Origin: Moheibacter sediminis
GTDB taxonomy: Bacteria > Bacteroidota > Bacteroidia > Flavobacteriales > Weeksellaceae
Direction of reading: 5' to 3'
DNA: 64,000 nucleotides
Assembly: GCF_900176425.1 (NCBI RefSeq)
Contig: NZ_FWXS01000002.1
Location: forward strand, 310,001-374,000
A model generated the notes under the pieces. That model ran no database searches. It worked only from the letters and a program-made list of their open reading frames with translations, and had not been told where the DNA came from. Below, in pieces: positions 32,610-40,942 of this stretch (position 1 is its first letter; the number at the start of each line of letters is the position of its first letter). The translations under genes and the position numbers were made by a program.

Positions 32610-33764
32610 TTATTCTAACCAGCTGGTTTTGTAAGAATCATCTTCCATATCCAATGCTTCTTGTGTGAGTTTCAGTGGATGAAACGGATCGACCATTACA
32701 GCTAATTCTTCAGTTTCAGTTTTTCCAATGCTTCGTTCCATTGCTCCCGGATGCGGCCCGTGTGGAATCCCACCCGGATGCAAAGTGAAGTAACCTTGCT
32801 CGATGTGGTTTCTACTCATGAAATCTCCATCCACGTAGTATAAAATTTCTTCCGAATCAATGTTGCTGTGGTTGTATGGCGCCGGAACCGATTTCGGATG
32901 GTAATCGTACAATCTCGGCACGAAGGAACAAACCACAAAGTTATTTGCTTCAAAATGCTGATGCACCGGAGGCGGCTGGTGAATGCGTCCTGTAATCGGT
33001 TCGAAATCGTGAATGGATGTCGCATATGGATAAAAATATCCGTCCCAACCCACTACATCAAAAGGATGCGTGGCATAAGTAATCGGATGAATCATTCCAG
33101 CTTTTTTGACTTTGATAAGGAATTCTCCTTTTTCGTCAATCGGTTCACGGAATTCAGGCATTTTGATGTCGCGTTCGCAAAATGGCGAGTGCTCCAAAAG
33201 CTGCCCGTATTTATTTCTGTAACGTTTTGGCGTTTCGATAGGAGAAAAGGATTCCACAAAAAACAAACGATTGTCTTCTGTGTCAAATTCAATCTGGTAA
33301 ATCGTTCCTCTCGGGATAATCAAATAATCTCCGTACTCAAATTTAATGTCGCCCAAAAATGTTTTTAAAGTTCCGCTTCCTTTATGAATGAAAATCAATT
33401 CATCGCACTGACCATTTTTGTAAAAATAATCAGTCATTGACTTTTTAGGCGAAGCAACGCCCATAATCAAATCATTATTGAAAAATAAATTTTTCTTGGA
33501 TTCCAAGAAATCATCCGTCGGCTTGGCTTCAAAGCCCTTGATACATCTTGGTGTGATGTTTTTTTCGATGGCAGCTTTTGGACTTACATCAATCGGTTCG
33601 CCAATGCTGATGATTTGCGTTGGGCGGTGAAGATGATAAAGTAATGATGAAATTCCACTAAAACCTTCCGTTCCAAATAATTGCTCATAACGGTACCTTC
33701 CATTTTCATCTTGAAAAACGGTATGTCTCTTGTTGGGAATCTCGCCTAATTTATGGTAGATCAT
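32610..33764 (-). CDS. hmgA: Homogentisate 1,2-dioxygenase
   Basis: 384 residues, the usual length of the Bacteroidota form. The Fe(II) ligands fit the spacing of the human enzyme (His335, Glu341, His371) exactly: H299 and E305 in YNHSNIDSEEILYY, and H335 in HPGGIPHGPHPG. The bicupin core also shows PRGTIYQIEF and PPPVHQHFEANNFVVCSFVPRLYDYHP. It opens the ring of homogentisate to maleylacetoacetate in tyrosine and phenylalanine breakdown. No other pathway gene is adjacent. Confidence 0.96.
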   Translation of the reverse strand: MIYHKLGEIPNKRHTVFQDENGRYRYEQLFGTEGFSGISSLLYHLHRPTQIISIGEPIDVSPKAAIEKNITPRCIKGFEAKPTDDFLESKKNLFFNNDLIMGVASPKKSMTDYFYKNGQCDELIFIHKGSGTLKTFLGDIKFEYGDYLIIPRGTIYQIEFDTEDNRLFFVESFSPIETPKRYRNKYGQLLEHSPFCERDIKMPEFREPIDEKGEFLIKVKKAGMIHPITYATHPFDVVGWDGYFYPYATSIHDFEPITGRIHQPPPVHQHFEANNFVVCSFVPRLYDYHPKSVPAPYNHSNIDSEEILYYVDGDFMSRNHIEQGYFTLHPGGIPHGPHPGAMERSIGKTETEELAVMVDPFHPLKLTQEALDMEDDSYKTSWLE

Positions 33765-33832
33765 TTTGAGTTTGTTTTGTCTGCATAAAATTAAGAAATC
33801 TAAATGTAAATTCCTCTTAACATTTTATGAAA

Positions 33833-34234
33833 TTAATTATCGTTGTCAAAACTATTATTATGAGACTCAAAATTTTCAAGTTGTTGTCTATATTCTTCTA
33901 GGAAGGCTGGTTGAGCCAAAGCTCCAATTAAGAAAAGTATAGAGATAAATAAACCTATTCCATTTAAAACGGTACCGATAATTGCCAAAACTCTGGCTGT
34001 TTTTGTATTTTGGAAACTTGTTGCGCTATATATCCCTTGTGAGGAATTGTATGTTTGTAAGGATTTGGAACTCAATATCCAGGCAGTAATACCTAAAATA
34101 ATTCCGGGTATGATTGTAAAAAGACCGCAACAACAGCCTAAAATAACAAATAAGATAGAACCAATCGCCAATATAAGTGCCAATGGGTCATTTGGTAATT
34201 TGTTCTGTGATTCAAATTGATTAAAATCGTTCAT
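33833..34234 (-). CDS. CCC-motif membrane protein (DUF4190-like)
   Basis: 133 residues. Two pairs of membrane helices flank a soluble loop. The first pair holds the eponymous triple cysteine (ILGCCCGLFTIIPGIILGITAWIL); the second is RVLAIIGTVLNGIGLFISILFLI. Tails are Asn/Gln/Glu-rich. The start overlaps the DUF2752 stop by 4 bp, so they are translationally coupled, a pairing I recall as common in flavobacteria. Function unknown. Confidence 0.85.
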   Translation of the reverse strand: MNDFNQFESQNKLPNDPLALILAIGSILFVILGCCCGLFTIIPGIILGITAWILSSKSLQTYNSSQGIYSATSFQNTKTARVLAIIGTVLNGIGLFISILFLIGALAQPAFLEEYRQQLENFESHNNSFDNDN

Positions 34235-34521
34235 AATTGTGGAAATTTAATTAAATAATTTATGATAATAATTAAGATTGTTAATATAAAACTTATTTTA
34301 AGAAGTCTGAGCGTTTTTAAATTTCCTTTGTAGGAATGTATAGCCAAAACACCCAAGGTAAAAAATAAAGGAATCAAACCGGGATACATTTTTATAGATT
34401 CGATAAAATCTCCATTGATAAGCAATTCAAAACTCCTTTGAATTCCACATCCGGGACATTCTACTCCGGTTTTTTCTTTGATTTGACAAGATAATTTTGG
34501 AAGTGTAATTAATACCAGCAT
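34231..34521 (-). CDS. DUF2752 family membrane protein
   Basis: 96 residues. The family motif CPGCGIQRSFELLINGDF is clear (a C-P-x-C-G-x-T/Q-R zinc-like knuckle), followed by two membrane segments (about 48-65 and 75-92). It starts directly after the TPR stop with no gap and overlaps the CCC gene, so the three form one unit. Function unknown. Confidence 0.88.
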   Translation of the reverse strand: MLVLITLPKLSCQIKEKTGVECPGCGIQRSFELLINGDFIESIKMYPGLIPLFFTLGVLAIHSYKGNLKTLRLLKISFILTILIIIINYLIKFPQL

Positions 34522-35022
34522 TTAAAAAAGTTTTTCCCAAAAGCTCATTTTGGATTTTACGCGGTTGATTTCACTTTCCAGTAACGTGAAAAATTCTTTA
34601 TTGAAACAGACTTTTTGTGCGTACTGGTAGTAATTTATTGCCATTTTATATTGCTGTCTGTGTTCGGCAATTTTTCCTTTTTGGTAATTTAAAGTGGATT
34701 TGTCTGCGCCATTGGTATTTAATCCTTCTTCGATAACTTTTTCGGCTTCTTCGAAATGACCAAATTCAATCAGTAAATAACCATAATTCACATAAGCGAC
34801 AGGATAGGTTCCTTTGCAGAATTTGATGGCTAAACTATAGTGTTGCTTTGCTCGGTCAAAATCTTTGATTTTGGTTTCGTAAATCCAGCCGAGATGATTG
34901 TGCGCACGTCCGTAACCTGGATCGATGGAAAGAATTTCTTCCAATAAATCTTTTGCACCTGACATATCGCGCTCGTCAATGGCTTTGCTTACTTCCAAAA
35001 AAAGATTCTCTACATCCTGCAT
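34522..35022 (-). CDS. TPR-repeat protein
   Basis: 166 residues from ATG 35022 (MQDVENLFLEVSKAIDERD). A TTG start at 35043 is rejected because it sits inside the -7 box at 35041-35048. Three or four tetratricopeptide units are visible: SGAKDLLEEILSIDPGYGRAHNHLGWIYE, FDRAKQHYSLAIKFC, YPVAYVNYGYLLIEFGHFEEAEKVIEEGL and STLNYQKGKIAEHRQQYKMAINYYQYA (each partial). It is a cytosolic protein-interaction scaffold of unknown partner and heads the TPR-DUF2752-CCC unit. Confidence 0.85.
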   Translation of the reverse strand: MQDVENLFLEVSKAIDERDMSGAKDLLEEILSIDPGYGRAHNHLGWIYETKIKDFDRAKQHYSLAIKFCKGTYPVAYVNYGYLLIEFGHFEEAEKVIEEGLNTNGADKSTLNYQKGKIAEHRQQYKMAINYYQYAQKVCFNKEFFTLLESEINRVKSKMSFWEKLF

Positions 35023-35040
35023 TTTATCAAAATCTGAAAA

Positions 35041-35048
35041 CAAATTTA
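35041..35048 (-). promoter_or_regulatory. -7 promoter box of the TPR-DUF2752-CCC unit
   Basis: On the minus strand TAAATTTG matches TAnnTTTG exactly, in the gap after the T9SS gene stop (35050) and 18 bp before ATG 35022. It makes the TPR unit independent of the gene upstream. Confidence 0.55.
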
Positions 35049-35049
35049 A

Positions 35050-35907
35050 TTATTTGTTTTTAATCAGCTTAATTGTTTCTGATTTATTGTTTTTGTAATT
35101 GATTTTTAAGAAATAAACGGCATTGTTGAGTGAACTTAATTTAGAATTCAATTCGTCTAAGTTTTTGTTTGTAGAAATTAATTTTCCTTGTAAATCAAAT
35201 AATTGAAGTTCTTTAATTTCTTTTGAATTTTGAATTTGGATTTTATCAGAGAATGGATTGGGAAAAATTTGAGATTTATTATTTGCCATTTCAATAATAT
35301 TTAAAATGGGATTAAAATCTTCTAGAGAATAATAATGTTCTAAAGTAATGAGCGTAAATAAGCCATGTGAACCACCAATCCCTTCATATATTATTAAATC
35401 ATCATCCTGGTGATTTGTTTGAAACGTTTTTACATTTTCTAACCCGTAATGATTTTCATAATTTATTGATGTAACAATTGTTGGGTGTTGAAATCCAAAA
35501 TTTGGAGAAAAACCTTGCGTAGGAATTGTATCTCCAACTTCTATATCAAAATTGTACAAAAGGAATTCGACTTCATAATCACGATAATAGATGTATATAT
35601 TTTTTTCTTCTAAATTTTCATGTAAATAAATACTTGAATCATACCATTCTCCCCATTCTCCATAATCAGGTCCAAATTCGTGACCTATTCGTGTCCTTAT
35701 TTCTAAATTTATATATTCTTTTTCGTTGTGATTTATTGTTTGGTCGTTTAGTCTAATTTCATTTTGATAACGATAGTAACCACCTCCACCATCACTTATT
35801 GATTCGGAAGTTGTCCAGAGATTATTATTGTCTAACAAAGGACGATATTCCTGCCCAAAAAGAATTGAGCCGGAAAGTAAGATAAAAAGAGTGTAGAGTT
35901 TTTTCAT
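35050..35907 (-). CDS. Secreted protein with type A T9SS sorting domain
   Basis: 285 residues. Signal peptide 1-18 (ending ILFGQ). The last 75 residues are a type A sorting domain: IFPNPFSDKIQIQNS, LQLFDLQGKLIS, NAVYFLKINYKNNKS, ETIKLIKNK. The mature N-terminal 200 residues (SISDGGGGYYRYQNEIRL, GEWYDSSIYLHENLEEK, FEIEVGDTIPTQG-like) are beta-rich and resemble hypothetical flavobacterial secreted proteins with no known activity. It is exported by the type IX system. Promoter candidate upstream is weak (TAACTTTA). Confidence 0.88.
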   Translation of the reverse strand: MKKLYTLFILLSGSILFGQEYRPLLDNNNLWTTSESISDGGGGYYRYQNEIRLNDQTINHNEKEYINLEIRTRIGHEFGPDYGEWGEWYDSSIYLHENLEEKNIYIYYRDYEVEFLLYNFDIEVGDTIPTQGFSPNFGFQHPTIVTSINYENHYGLENVKTFQTNHQDDDLIIYEGIGGSHGLFTLITLEHYYSLEDFNPILNIIEMANNKSQIFPNPFSDKIQIQNSKEIKELQLFDLQGKLISTNKNLDELNSKLSSLNNAVYFLKINYKNNKSETIKLIKNK

Positions 35908-35938
35908 AAGGGTTTAGAATTAATTAACTCCGATAAAG

Positions 35939-37147
35939 TTAACTAATTCTCTCCAAATAAGCCATATAAAATCCGTCAAAGCCGGTTTGTGATGGAAGCA
36001 ATTGTTTTTCTCTTACCAATTTAAATTCAGGGTGATTTTCTAAAAATATTTCGACTTGATTTTGATTTTCACTTGGCAAAATTGAGCAGGTAGCATATAC
36101 CATTGCACCGCTAACTTTGACAATTTTGCAATACTCGTCCAAGATTTTAGCCTGTTCCTTTTTTACACTATCGATGAATTCCTGAGAAAGTTTCCATTTT
36201 GCATCAGGATTTCTGCTAAGTACTCCCAGTCCGCTGCAAGGTGCATCGATGAGCAGTCTATCAGCAGTATTTTCCATTTTTTTGACAACTTTGGATGAAT
36301 CAATTACTTTGGTTTGGATGTTTTGTGCGCCGTTTCTTTTGGCTCTTTTTTTCAATTCCAGCAATTTCCATTCGTGGATGTCCAACCCATAAATCTGACC
36401 TTTGTTCTCCGTCAAAGCAGCCAGGTGCAAAGCTTTTCCACCGGCACCCGCACAAGCATCAACCACCCGCATTCCTGGCTGTACATTCAAGTAAGGAGAA
36501 ATCAGCTGTGAACCTGCATCCTGCACTTCAAACCATCCGTTTTGAAAAGCTTCCGTTTTGAAGATGTTTGCCTTTTGCGCCAATTCCAAAGCGTCCGGAT
36601 ATTTAGATAAAATCTCTGATTCGATGCCTTCTTCTTTCAATTTTCTTTGCAAAGTTTTACGGTCGGTTTTCAACGTATTGGTACGGATTACAGCAGGCGA
36701 AGGAACATTCATCACATCGATTTCCGTTTCCCATTGTTTGCCCAATTCTTTCATTCCCAATTGGTTTAACCAATCTGGAATAGAAGCTTTTACAGCGAAA
36801 TTTCTATCAGTTGCCGCATGGTTTTTTTTCAGGACTTCTCTTTGGTCTATTTTTTTGAATTCGTCCCAATAAGGCAGTTTTTCATCATTGAGTGAAAACC
36901 AGGTGCCTACAAATTCCCAAAGGTTATCAGGAGAAACTTCTTTGCCCATCGATGCTTCGATCATGCGTTTCCAGCGAACGGTGTCATAAACAGTTTCGGC
37001 GATGAAAGCACGGTCACGGCTACCCCATTTTTTGTTGGATTTCAACATTTTTTCCAATTCGCGGTCTGCATATTTGTGGTTAAAAAATATGTTGTTCAAA
37101 GTTTCGGTAATCCCGATAAACAAATTCTTGTAAGCTAAAATCTTCAT
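35939..37147 (-). CDS. RsmB/NOP family SAM-dependent RNA cytosine methyltransferase
   Basis: 402 residues from ATG 37147 (MKILAYKNLFIG); a TTG start at 37162 is rejected because it lies at the -7 box. The N-terminal NusB-like RNA-binding helices are followed by the catalytic domain: SAM motif VVDACAGAGGKALHLAAL, GLDIHEWKLLELKKRAKR, the LLIDAPCSGLGVLSRNPD motif with the nucleophile Cys, and YATCSILPSENQNQVE with the second Cys. It makes m5C in rRNA, probably 16S. It lies alone, with an intergenic repeat upstream. Confidence 0.93.
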   Translation of the reverse strand: MKILAYKNLFIGITETLNNIFFNHKYADRELEKMLKSNKKWGSRDRAFIAETVYDTVRWKRMIEASMGKEVSPDNLWEFVGTWFSLNDEKLPYWDEFKKIDQREVLKKNHAATDRNFAVKASIPDWLNQLGMKELGKQWETEIDVMNVPSPAVIRTNTLKTDRKTLQRKLKEEGIESEILSKYPDALELAQKANIFKTEAFQNGWFEVQDAGSQLISPYLNVQPGMRVVDACAGAGGKALHLAALTENKGQIYGLDIHEWKLLELKKRAKRNGAQNIQTKVIDSSKVVKKMENTADRLLIDAPCSGLGVLSRNPDAKWKLSQEFIDSVKKEQAKILDEYCKIVKVSGAMVYATCSILPSENQNQVEIFLENHPEFKLVREKQLLPSQTGFDGFYMAYLERIS

Positions 37148-37151
37148 GGCG

Positions 37152-37159
37152 CAAAAGTA
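37152..37159 (-). promoter_or_regulatory. -7 promoter box abutting the RsmB-like start
   Basis: On the minus strand TACTTTTG matches TAnnTTTG, with four bases (CGCC) before the ATG at 37147. Same layout as the ZIP gene (TACATTTG-CGTC-ATG). Leaderless transcription is expected. Confidence 0.6.
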
Positions 37160-37206
37160 CAAAATCTGTAAGACAAATTCTCTTTTGAAATATTAACGGT
37201 AAATAA

Positions 37207-37290
37207 TAGCCCCGATAGCAGCGACATCCTTTTTTGGCGGTCTGAAAGACAAGACAAAAAAGATACAGCGGATAGCGGGATTGGCTCCTA
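37207..37290. repeat. Structured intergenic element, probable dispersed flavobacterial repeat or RNA motif
   Basis: 84-bp element with nested complementarity: AGCC (37208-37211)/GGCT (37283-37286), CCG/CGG, CTTTTTTG (37229-37236)/CAAAAAAG (37255-37262), and a tip GTCT/AGAC (37240-37250). GATAGC occurs in both halves. I remember near-identical blocks (GCCCCGATAGnAGCGGCATCC ... GATACAGCGGATAGCGGGA) recurring between genes in many flavobacteria, which suggests a dispersed element; only one copy is in this window. An Rfam scan, including the Flavo-1 family, would decide. Confidence 0.6.
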
Positions 37291-37330
37291 AAATTTAATT
37301 GAATAAATTAGAAAGTGATAAATTTATGGA

Positions 37331-38305
37331 ATGAAAGTATTTGCAACGAGAAAAGTCCCGAAAATCACCCGAGAATTATTAGAACAAAATCAAATAGAAT
37401 TAGACGAATGGCATGAAAATCATTCGATTACGAAACACGAATTGATGGAATTGATTCCGGGTTATGATGGGATTTTTGTAATGAGTACGCAATTTGACCG
37501 CGAAATCATTGAATTTTCAAGTAAAAATATCAAAGCGCTTTCTTTGCTTTCCGTCGGATTTGAGAATGTAGATGTGAAAGCGGCGACCGAATTTGGAATT
37601 CCGGTGAGCAATACACCTGATGTTTTGAGTGAATCGACAGCTGATATTGCTTTTTTGTTGATGCAAAATGTAGCCCGAAAAGCTTTTTTCAATTATAAAA
37701 GGGTTTTAGACGGAAATTGGAAACGGGAATTCAATGACCATTTGGGATTTGATTTGAGCGGAAAAACTTTGGGGGTTTTTGGTTTGGGTAGAATTGGTTT
37801 TGTGACAGCGAAGCGCAGCAAAGCCGCATTTGACATGAACATCATTTACCACAACCGTTCTCGAAATGAAGAAGTTGAAAATGAATTAAATGCAAAATAT
37901 GTTTCATTTGATGAATTGTTGGCACAAAGTGATGTGATTTCGATTCATTCCGCTTTGACACCCGAAACGGAGATGATTTTTAACAAAGACGCATTTCAGA
38001 AAATGAAAAATTCAGCAGTCATCATCAATACTTCGCGCGGAAAAGTTATCGATGAAAAAGCTTTGTATGAAGCTTTGAAATCAGGTAAAATTTGGGGAGC
38101 AGGCTTGGATGTGACCGATCCGGAGCCGATGTCTGCTGATAATCCTCTGCTTGCTTTGGAAAATGTTGCTGTTCTTCCACATATCGGTTCTGCAACTAAA
38201 GAAACAAGGACTGCGATGGGTAAATTGGCGGTGGAAAATATGATTTTGGCGTTGAATGGAAAAAGAATGAAAACTCCTGTAAATCCTGAAGTTTATGAAG
38301 ATTAA
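37331..38305 (+). CDS. D-2-hydroxyacid dehydrogenase (glyoxylate/hydroxypyruvate reductase type)
   Basis: 324 residues, full length. The NAD(P)-binding Rossmann motif is [19 protein letters not shown]. Catalytic residues are the Arg in [14 protein letters not shown], the Glu in [15 protein letters not shown] and the His in [14 protein letters not shown]. The substrate loop STQFDREII and [13 protein letters not shown] fit glyoxylate/hydroxypyruvate/glycerate reductases (GhrB/GyaR). Exact substrate cannot be fixed. It precedes pyrD by 38 bp, but pyrD has its own -7 box. Confidence 0.9.
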   Translation: MKVFATRKVPKITRELLEQNQIELDEWHENHSITKHELMELIPGYDGIFVMSTQFDREIIEFSSKNIKALSLLSVGFENVDVKAATEFGIPVSNTPDVLSESTADIAFLLMQNVARKAFFNYKRVLDGNWKREFNDHLGFDLSGKTLGVFGLGRIGFVTAKRSKAAFDMNIIYHNRSRNEEVENELNAKYVSFDELLAQSDVISIHSALTPETEMIFNKDAFQKMKNSAVIINTSRGKVIDEKALYEALKSGKIWGAGLDVTDPEPMSADNPLLALENVAVLPHIGSATKETRTAMGKLAVENMILALNGKRMKTPVNPEVYED

Positions 38306-38316
38306 ATTCAAATTCA

Positions 38317-38324
38317 TACTTTTG
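38317..38324 (+). promoter_or_regulatory. -7 promoter box of pyrD
   Basis: TACTTTTG matches TAnnTTTG, 19 bp before the ATG at 38344. No -33 TTG at the usual distance. Confidence 0.5.
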
Positions 38325-38343
38325 CCAGAGTTTTCGATTAACA

Positions 38344-39363
38344 ATGTACAAATCCGTCATTCGTCCCATATTATTCAAATTTGATCCTGAAGCAATTCAT
38401 CATTTTACGTTTTCATTTCTAAAAGTCATTCACAAAGTTCCATTTGTACCGCAGATTTTCAGAAGTTTATTTGTAATTGAAGATAAAAAACTGGAACGTG
38501 AAGTTTTTGGATTAAAATTTAAAAATCCAGTGGGGTTGGCGGCAGGATTTGACAAAGACGCAAAATTGTACAAAGAACTATCCAATCTCGGATTTGGATT
38601 CATCGAAATCGGAACAGTAACACCCAAATCACAATCGGGAAATGATAAAAAACGAATGTTTCGTTTGAAACAAGATGAAGCTTTAATCAACCGAATGGGT
38701 TTCAACAATGAAGGTGCATGGGAAGCAGCGAAGCGATTGCGAAAAAATAAAAAGATTTTAATCGGTGGAAATATCGGAAAAAATAAAGTGACTCCGAACG
38801 AAGATGCAATCCACGATTATGAAATTTGTTTTGATGCTTTGTACAGCGTAGTTGATTATTTTGTGGTCAATGTGAGCAGCCCGAACACACCAAATTTGAG
38901 GGAATTACAAGACAAAGAACCACTCATGAATTTACTTCAAACTTTACAAAATAGAAATTTATCCAAACCCAAAGCACGTCCGATTTTGCTTAAAATTGCG
39001 CCGGATTTGACCAATGAACAATTATTGGATATCATCGATATTGTAAAAACGACACAGATTGCAGGCGTAATTGCAACCAATACAACAATTTCAAGAGAAA
39101 ATTTAAACTCTGAAAACAAAAAAGAAACAGGTGGATTGAGTGGAAAACCTTTGACGAAACGTTCTACCGAAGTAATTAGATTTTTATCTGAAAAAAGCGG
39201 GAAAGCATTTCCAATTATTGGAGTAGGAGGGATTCATTCTCCGGAAGATGCCATTGAAAAATTAAATGCAGGTGCATCTTTGATTCAAATTTATACCGGA
39301 TTTATCTACGAAGGTCCAGGATTTGTAAAAAAGATAAATAAAAGCATCTTAAAAAATTCTTGA
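38344..39363 (+). CDS. pyrD: Dihydroorotate dehydrogenase, quinone-dependent (class 2)
   Basis: 339 residues. Class 2 features: an N-terminal membrane-associating helix pair ([23 protein letters not shown] region), then FMN-barrel motifs [42 protein letters not shown], the catalytic-Ser loop [37 protein letters not shown] and [16 protein letters not shown]. It oxidises dihydroorotate to orotate using quinone at the inner membrane in pyrimidine synthesis. Confidence 0.96.
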   Translation: MYKSVIRPILFKFDPEAIHHFTFSFLKVIHKVPFVPQIFRSLFVIEDKKLEREVFGLKFKNPVGLAAGFDKDAKLYKELSNLGFGFIEIGTVTPKSQSGNDKKRMFRLKQDEALINRMGFNNEGAWEAAKRLRKNKKILIGGNIGKNKVTPNEDAIHDYEICFDALYSVVDYFVVNVSSPNTPNLRELQDKEPLMNLLQTLQNRNLSKPKARPILLKIAPDLTNEQLLDIIDIVKTTQIAGVIATNTTISRENLNSENKKETGGLSGKPLTKRSTEVIRFLSEKSGKAFPIIGVGGIHSPEDAIEKLNAGASLIQIYTGFIYEGPGFVKKINKSILKNS

Positions 39364-39420
39364 GAATTATTTTTTTGAAAAACTAAATTAATTTATAGAT
39401 TGTAAAGAGGTCATTTCTTA

Positions 39421-39460
39421 TATAAAAAAAGAGAAGCCTTTTGAGCTTCTCTTTTTTATA
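39421..39460. terminator. Bidirectional terminator between pyrD and tonB
   Basis: Inverted repeat GAGAAGC (39431-39437)/GCTTCTC (39445-39451), extended by A and T runs on either side (39424-39430, 39452-39457). It works for pyrD on the plus strand and for the exb-tonB unit on the minus strand. Confidence 0.88.
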
Positions 39461-39478
39461 TTAAAAGAAAATTTAAAC

Positions 39479-40375
39479 TTATTGAACTACGTATTTAACT
39501 GGTAATTGGAAAACCAAGTTTACTGGAGATCCATCTTCCAATTTTGCAGGTTGAATAGTTTTTCCACTACTAGAAAGTCTTGTTGCAATTCTTTCTAACG
39601 CAGTTTTAGATTCTCTTCCCAATTCAGCGCTACCACCTGACATAGGTTTTACCTGAATGATTTTACCTGATTTGTCAATTACGAACTGAAGTTTTGCTAC
39701 TGCTTGGCTTTCCCCTCTATCATTTAAGGTTTCAGCAAAGTCAGATAATTGGTCTCCTAACTGCTCATTCAATTTCTGAGCAAGACACTTTTGCAATTCT
39801 TCTTTCTTTCCTTTGAACTTTTCACAGCCCGGAAAAATCGCCATTTCAGAAACCTCACGAGCTGTAAAGTTACCTGTTGGAGCAGGTTTGTCCTTTGGTT
39901 TCCCATCACCGGTAGGTCCTGGAGGTGGCGTTGTAGGCATTTGAATACTTGTAGGTTTGTCACCTTCTACATTTTTGTCACCCAAGTTTTTATCTTTCAT
40001 ATCTTCCTGGGGAGGGATAGTTTCTTGTTTAGGTGGATTGGGAGCAGGCTCCGGCATAACCACTCTAATTTCTGCCACTTCTACTTCAGGTGGAGGTGGT
40101 GGAGGTGGTACGTCTTCAATGATTTCCTCAGGAATATCTGGGATTTCTACATCCGTCAACTCAATTTCTACCACACGTTCTTTTTCATCTGAGCGATTGA
40201 TAGCATAGTTATAACCAACAATACCACCAACCAACAACAATACAATCAATGAACCAATCAAAAGGGATTTAGTTAAGTTGAAACGCTCAGAAGTTCTTAG
40301 GTCATATGCACCATATTCTTTATTTCTATTTTCGAATACGATGTCGTCTAATGTTTTAAAATGTTTGTCTGACAT
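39479..40375 (-). CDS. tonB: TonB family energy transducer
   Basis: 298 residues. A cytosolic N-terminus (about 1-33, DIVFENRNKEYGAYDLR) precedes one membrane helix (34-56). A Pro/Glu-rich periplasmic spacer follows (a run of seven Pro, EVEVAEIRVVMPEPAPNPPK). The C-terminal TonB domain begins about residue 185 (AIFPGCEKFKGKKEELQKCLAQKL) with VAKLQFVIDKSGKIIQVKP and ends VNLVFQLPVKYVVQ. It transmits proton-motive force from ExbB/ExbD to outer-membrane receptors. Last gene of the exbB-exbD-exbD-tonB unit. Confidence 0.93.
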   Translation of the reverse strand: MSDKHFKTLDDIVFENRNKEYGAYDLRTSERFNLTKSLLIGSLIVLLLVGGIVGYNYAINRSDEKERVVEIELTDVEIPDIPEEIIEDVPPPPPPPEVEVAEIRVVMPEPAPNPPKQETIPPQEDMKDKNLGDKNVEGDKPTSIQMPTTPPPGPTGDGKPKDKPAPTGNFTAREVSEMAIFPGCEKFKGKKEELQKCLAQKLNEQLGDQLSDFAETLNDRGESQAVAKLQFVIDKSGKIIQVKPMSGGSAELGRESKTALERIATRLSSSGKTIQPAKLEDGSPVNLVFQLPVKYVVQ

Positions 40376-40389
40376 AATTTCTCTTCTTT

Positions 40390-40935
40390 TTAAGGGTTAC
40401 TACTAGAGGTTCCACTTTTTTGCTCATATAAATCCAATTCCCAAGTAGGGATATCTACAATACCATATTTGGTTGATTCGGTAATTTCCATCTCATCCAG
40501 GGTATTGACTACATTCTCGTAGGTAGCATCATCGGTCGGTTTGATGATTATAGTAAACAATTCTTTATCAGGCGCATTGCTTTTTGCTGTTTTGATAATT
40601 TCTCTCAAACCCTCACGAGAATAGTTCGTTTCACTTATTTTATCCAAAGTCAATAAAGTCTTATCCAACTGATGCCAATACACCTTATCATCTTTTCCTA
40701 AAATTAAAGTCAATGTATTCTCATTTTTAACCTCAGGTGGTTTGTTTTTTTCTATATTCTTTGGAGGCATATTCAGTCCCATTACATTAGGCTTACTAAA
40801 TGTAGTAGTAAACATAAAGAAAGTAATCAATAAGAAACCTAAATCTGCCAATGGGGTCATATCGACCTTGGTGGAAGCTTTCTTCGCGCGAACCTTGCCA
40901 CCGTCATTACTCTGTTTTTCTTCTATCTGTGCCAC
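40390..40935 (-). CDS. exbD: ExbD/TolR family biopolymer transport protein (second copy)
   Basis: 181 residues. One N-terminal membrane helix with the proton-path Asp just before it (STKVDMTPLADLGFLLITFFMFTT). The periplasmic part carries the ExbD fold ending ATYENVVNTLDEMEITESTKYGIVDI. It follows the first exbD by 7 bp and differs from it in the periplasmic domain. Probably forms a stator with ExbB. Confidence 0.92.
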   Translation of the reverse strand: MAQIEEKQSNDGGKVRAKKASTKVDMTPLADLGFLLITFFMFTTTFSKPNVMGLNMPPKNIEKNKPPEVKNENTLTLILGKDDKVYWHQLDKTLLTLDKISETNYSREGLREIIKTAKSNAPDKELFTIIIKPTDDATYENVVNTLDEMEITESTKYGIVDIPTWELDLYEQKSGTSSSNP

Positions 40936-40942
40936 GGCTTAT

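Noticed and set aside
32868-33368. 166-codon plus-strand frame opposite hmgA
   Set aside because: Antisense to a conserved enzyme; the protein is rich in Arg/Phe/Cys in a way typical of shadow frames.
39791-40208. Gly/Ser-rich and aromatic-rich reading frames on the plus strand opposite tonB
   Set aside because: They are antisense to the Pro/Glu-rich periplasmic spacer of TonB, whose codons produce Gly-rich frames when read backwards. No start context or homology.
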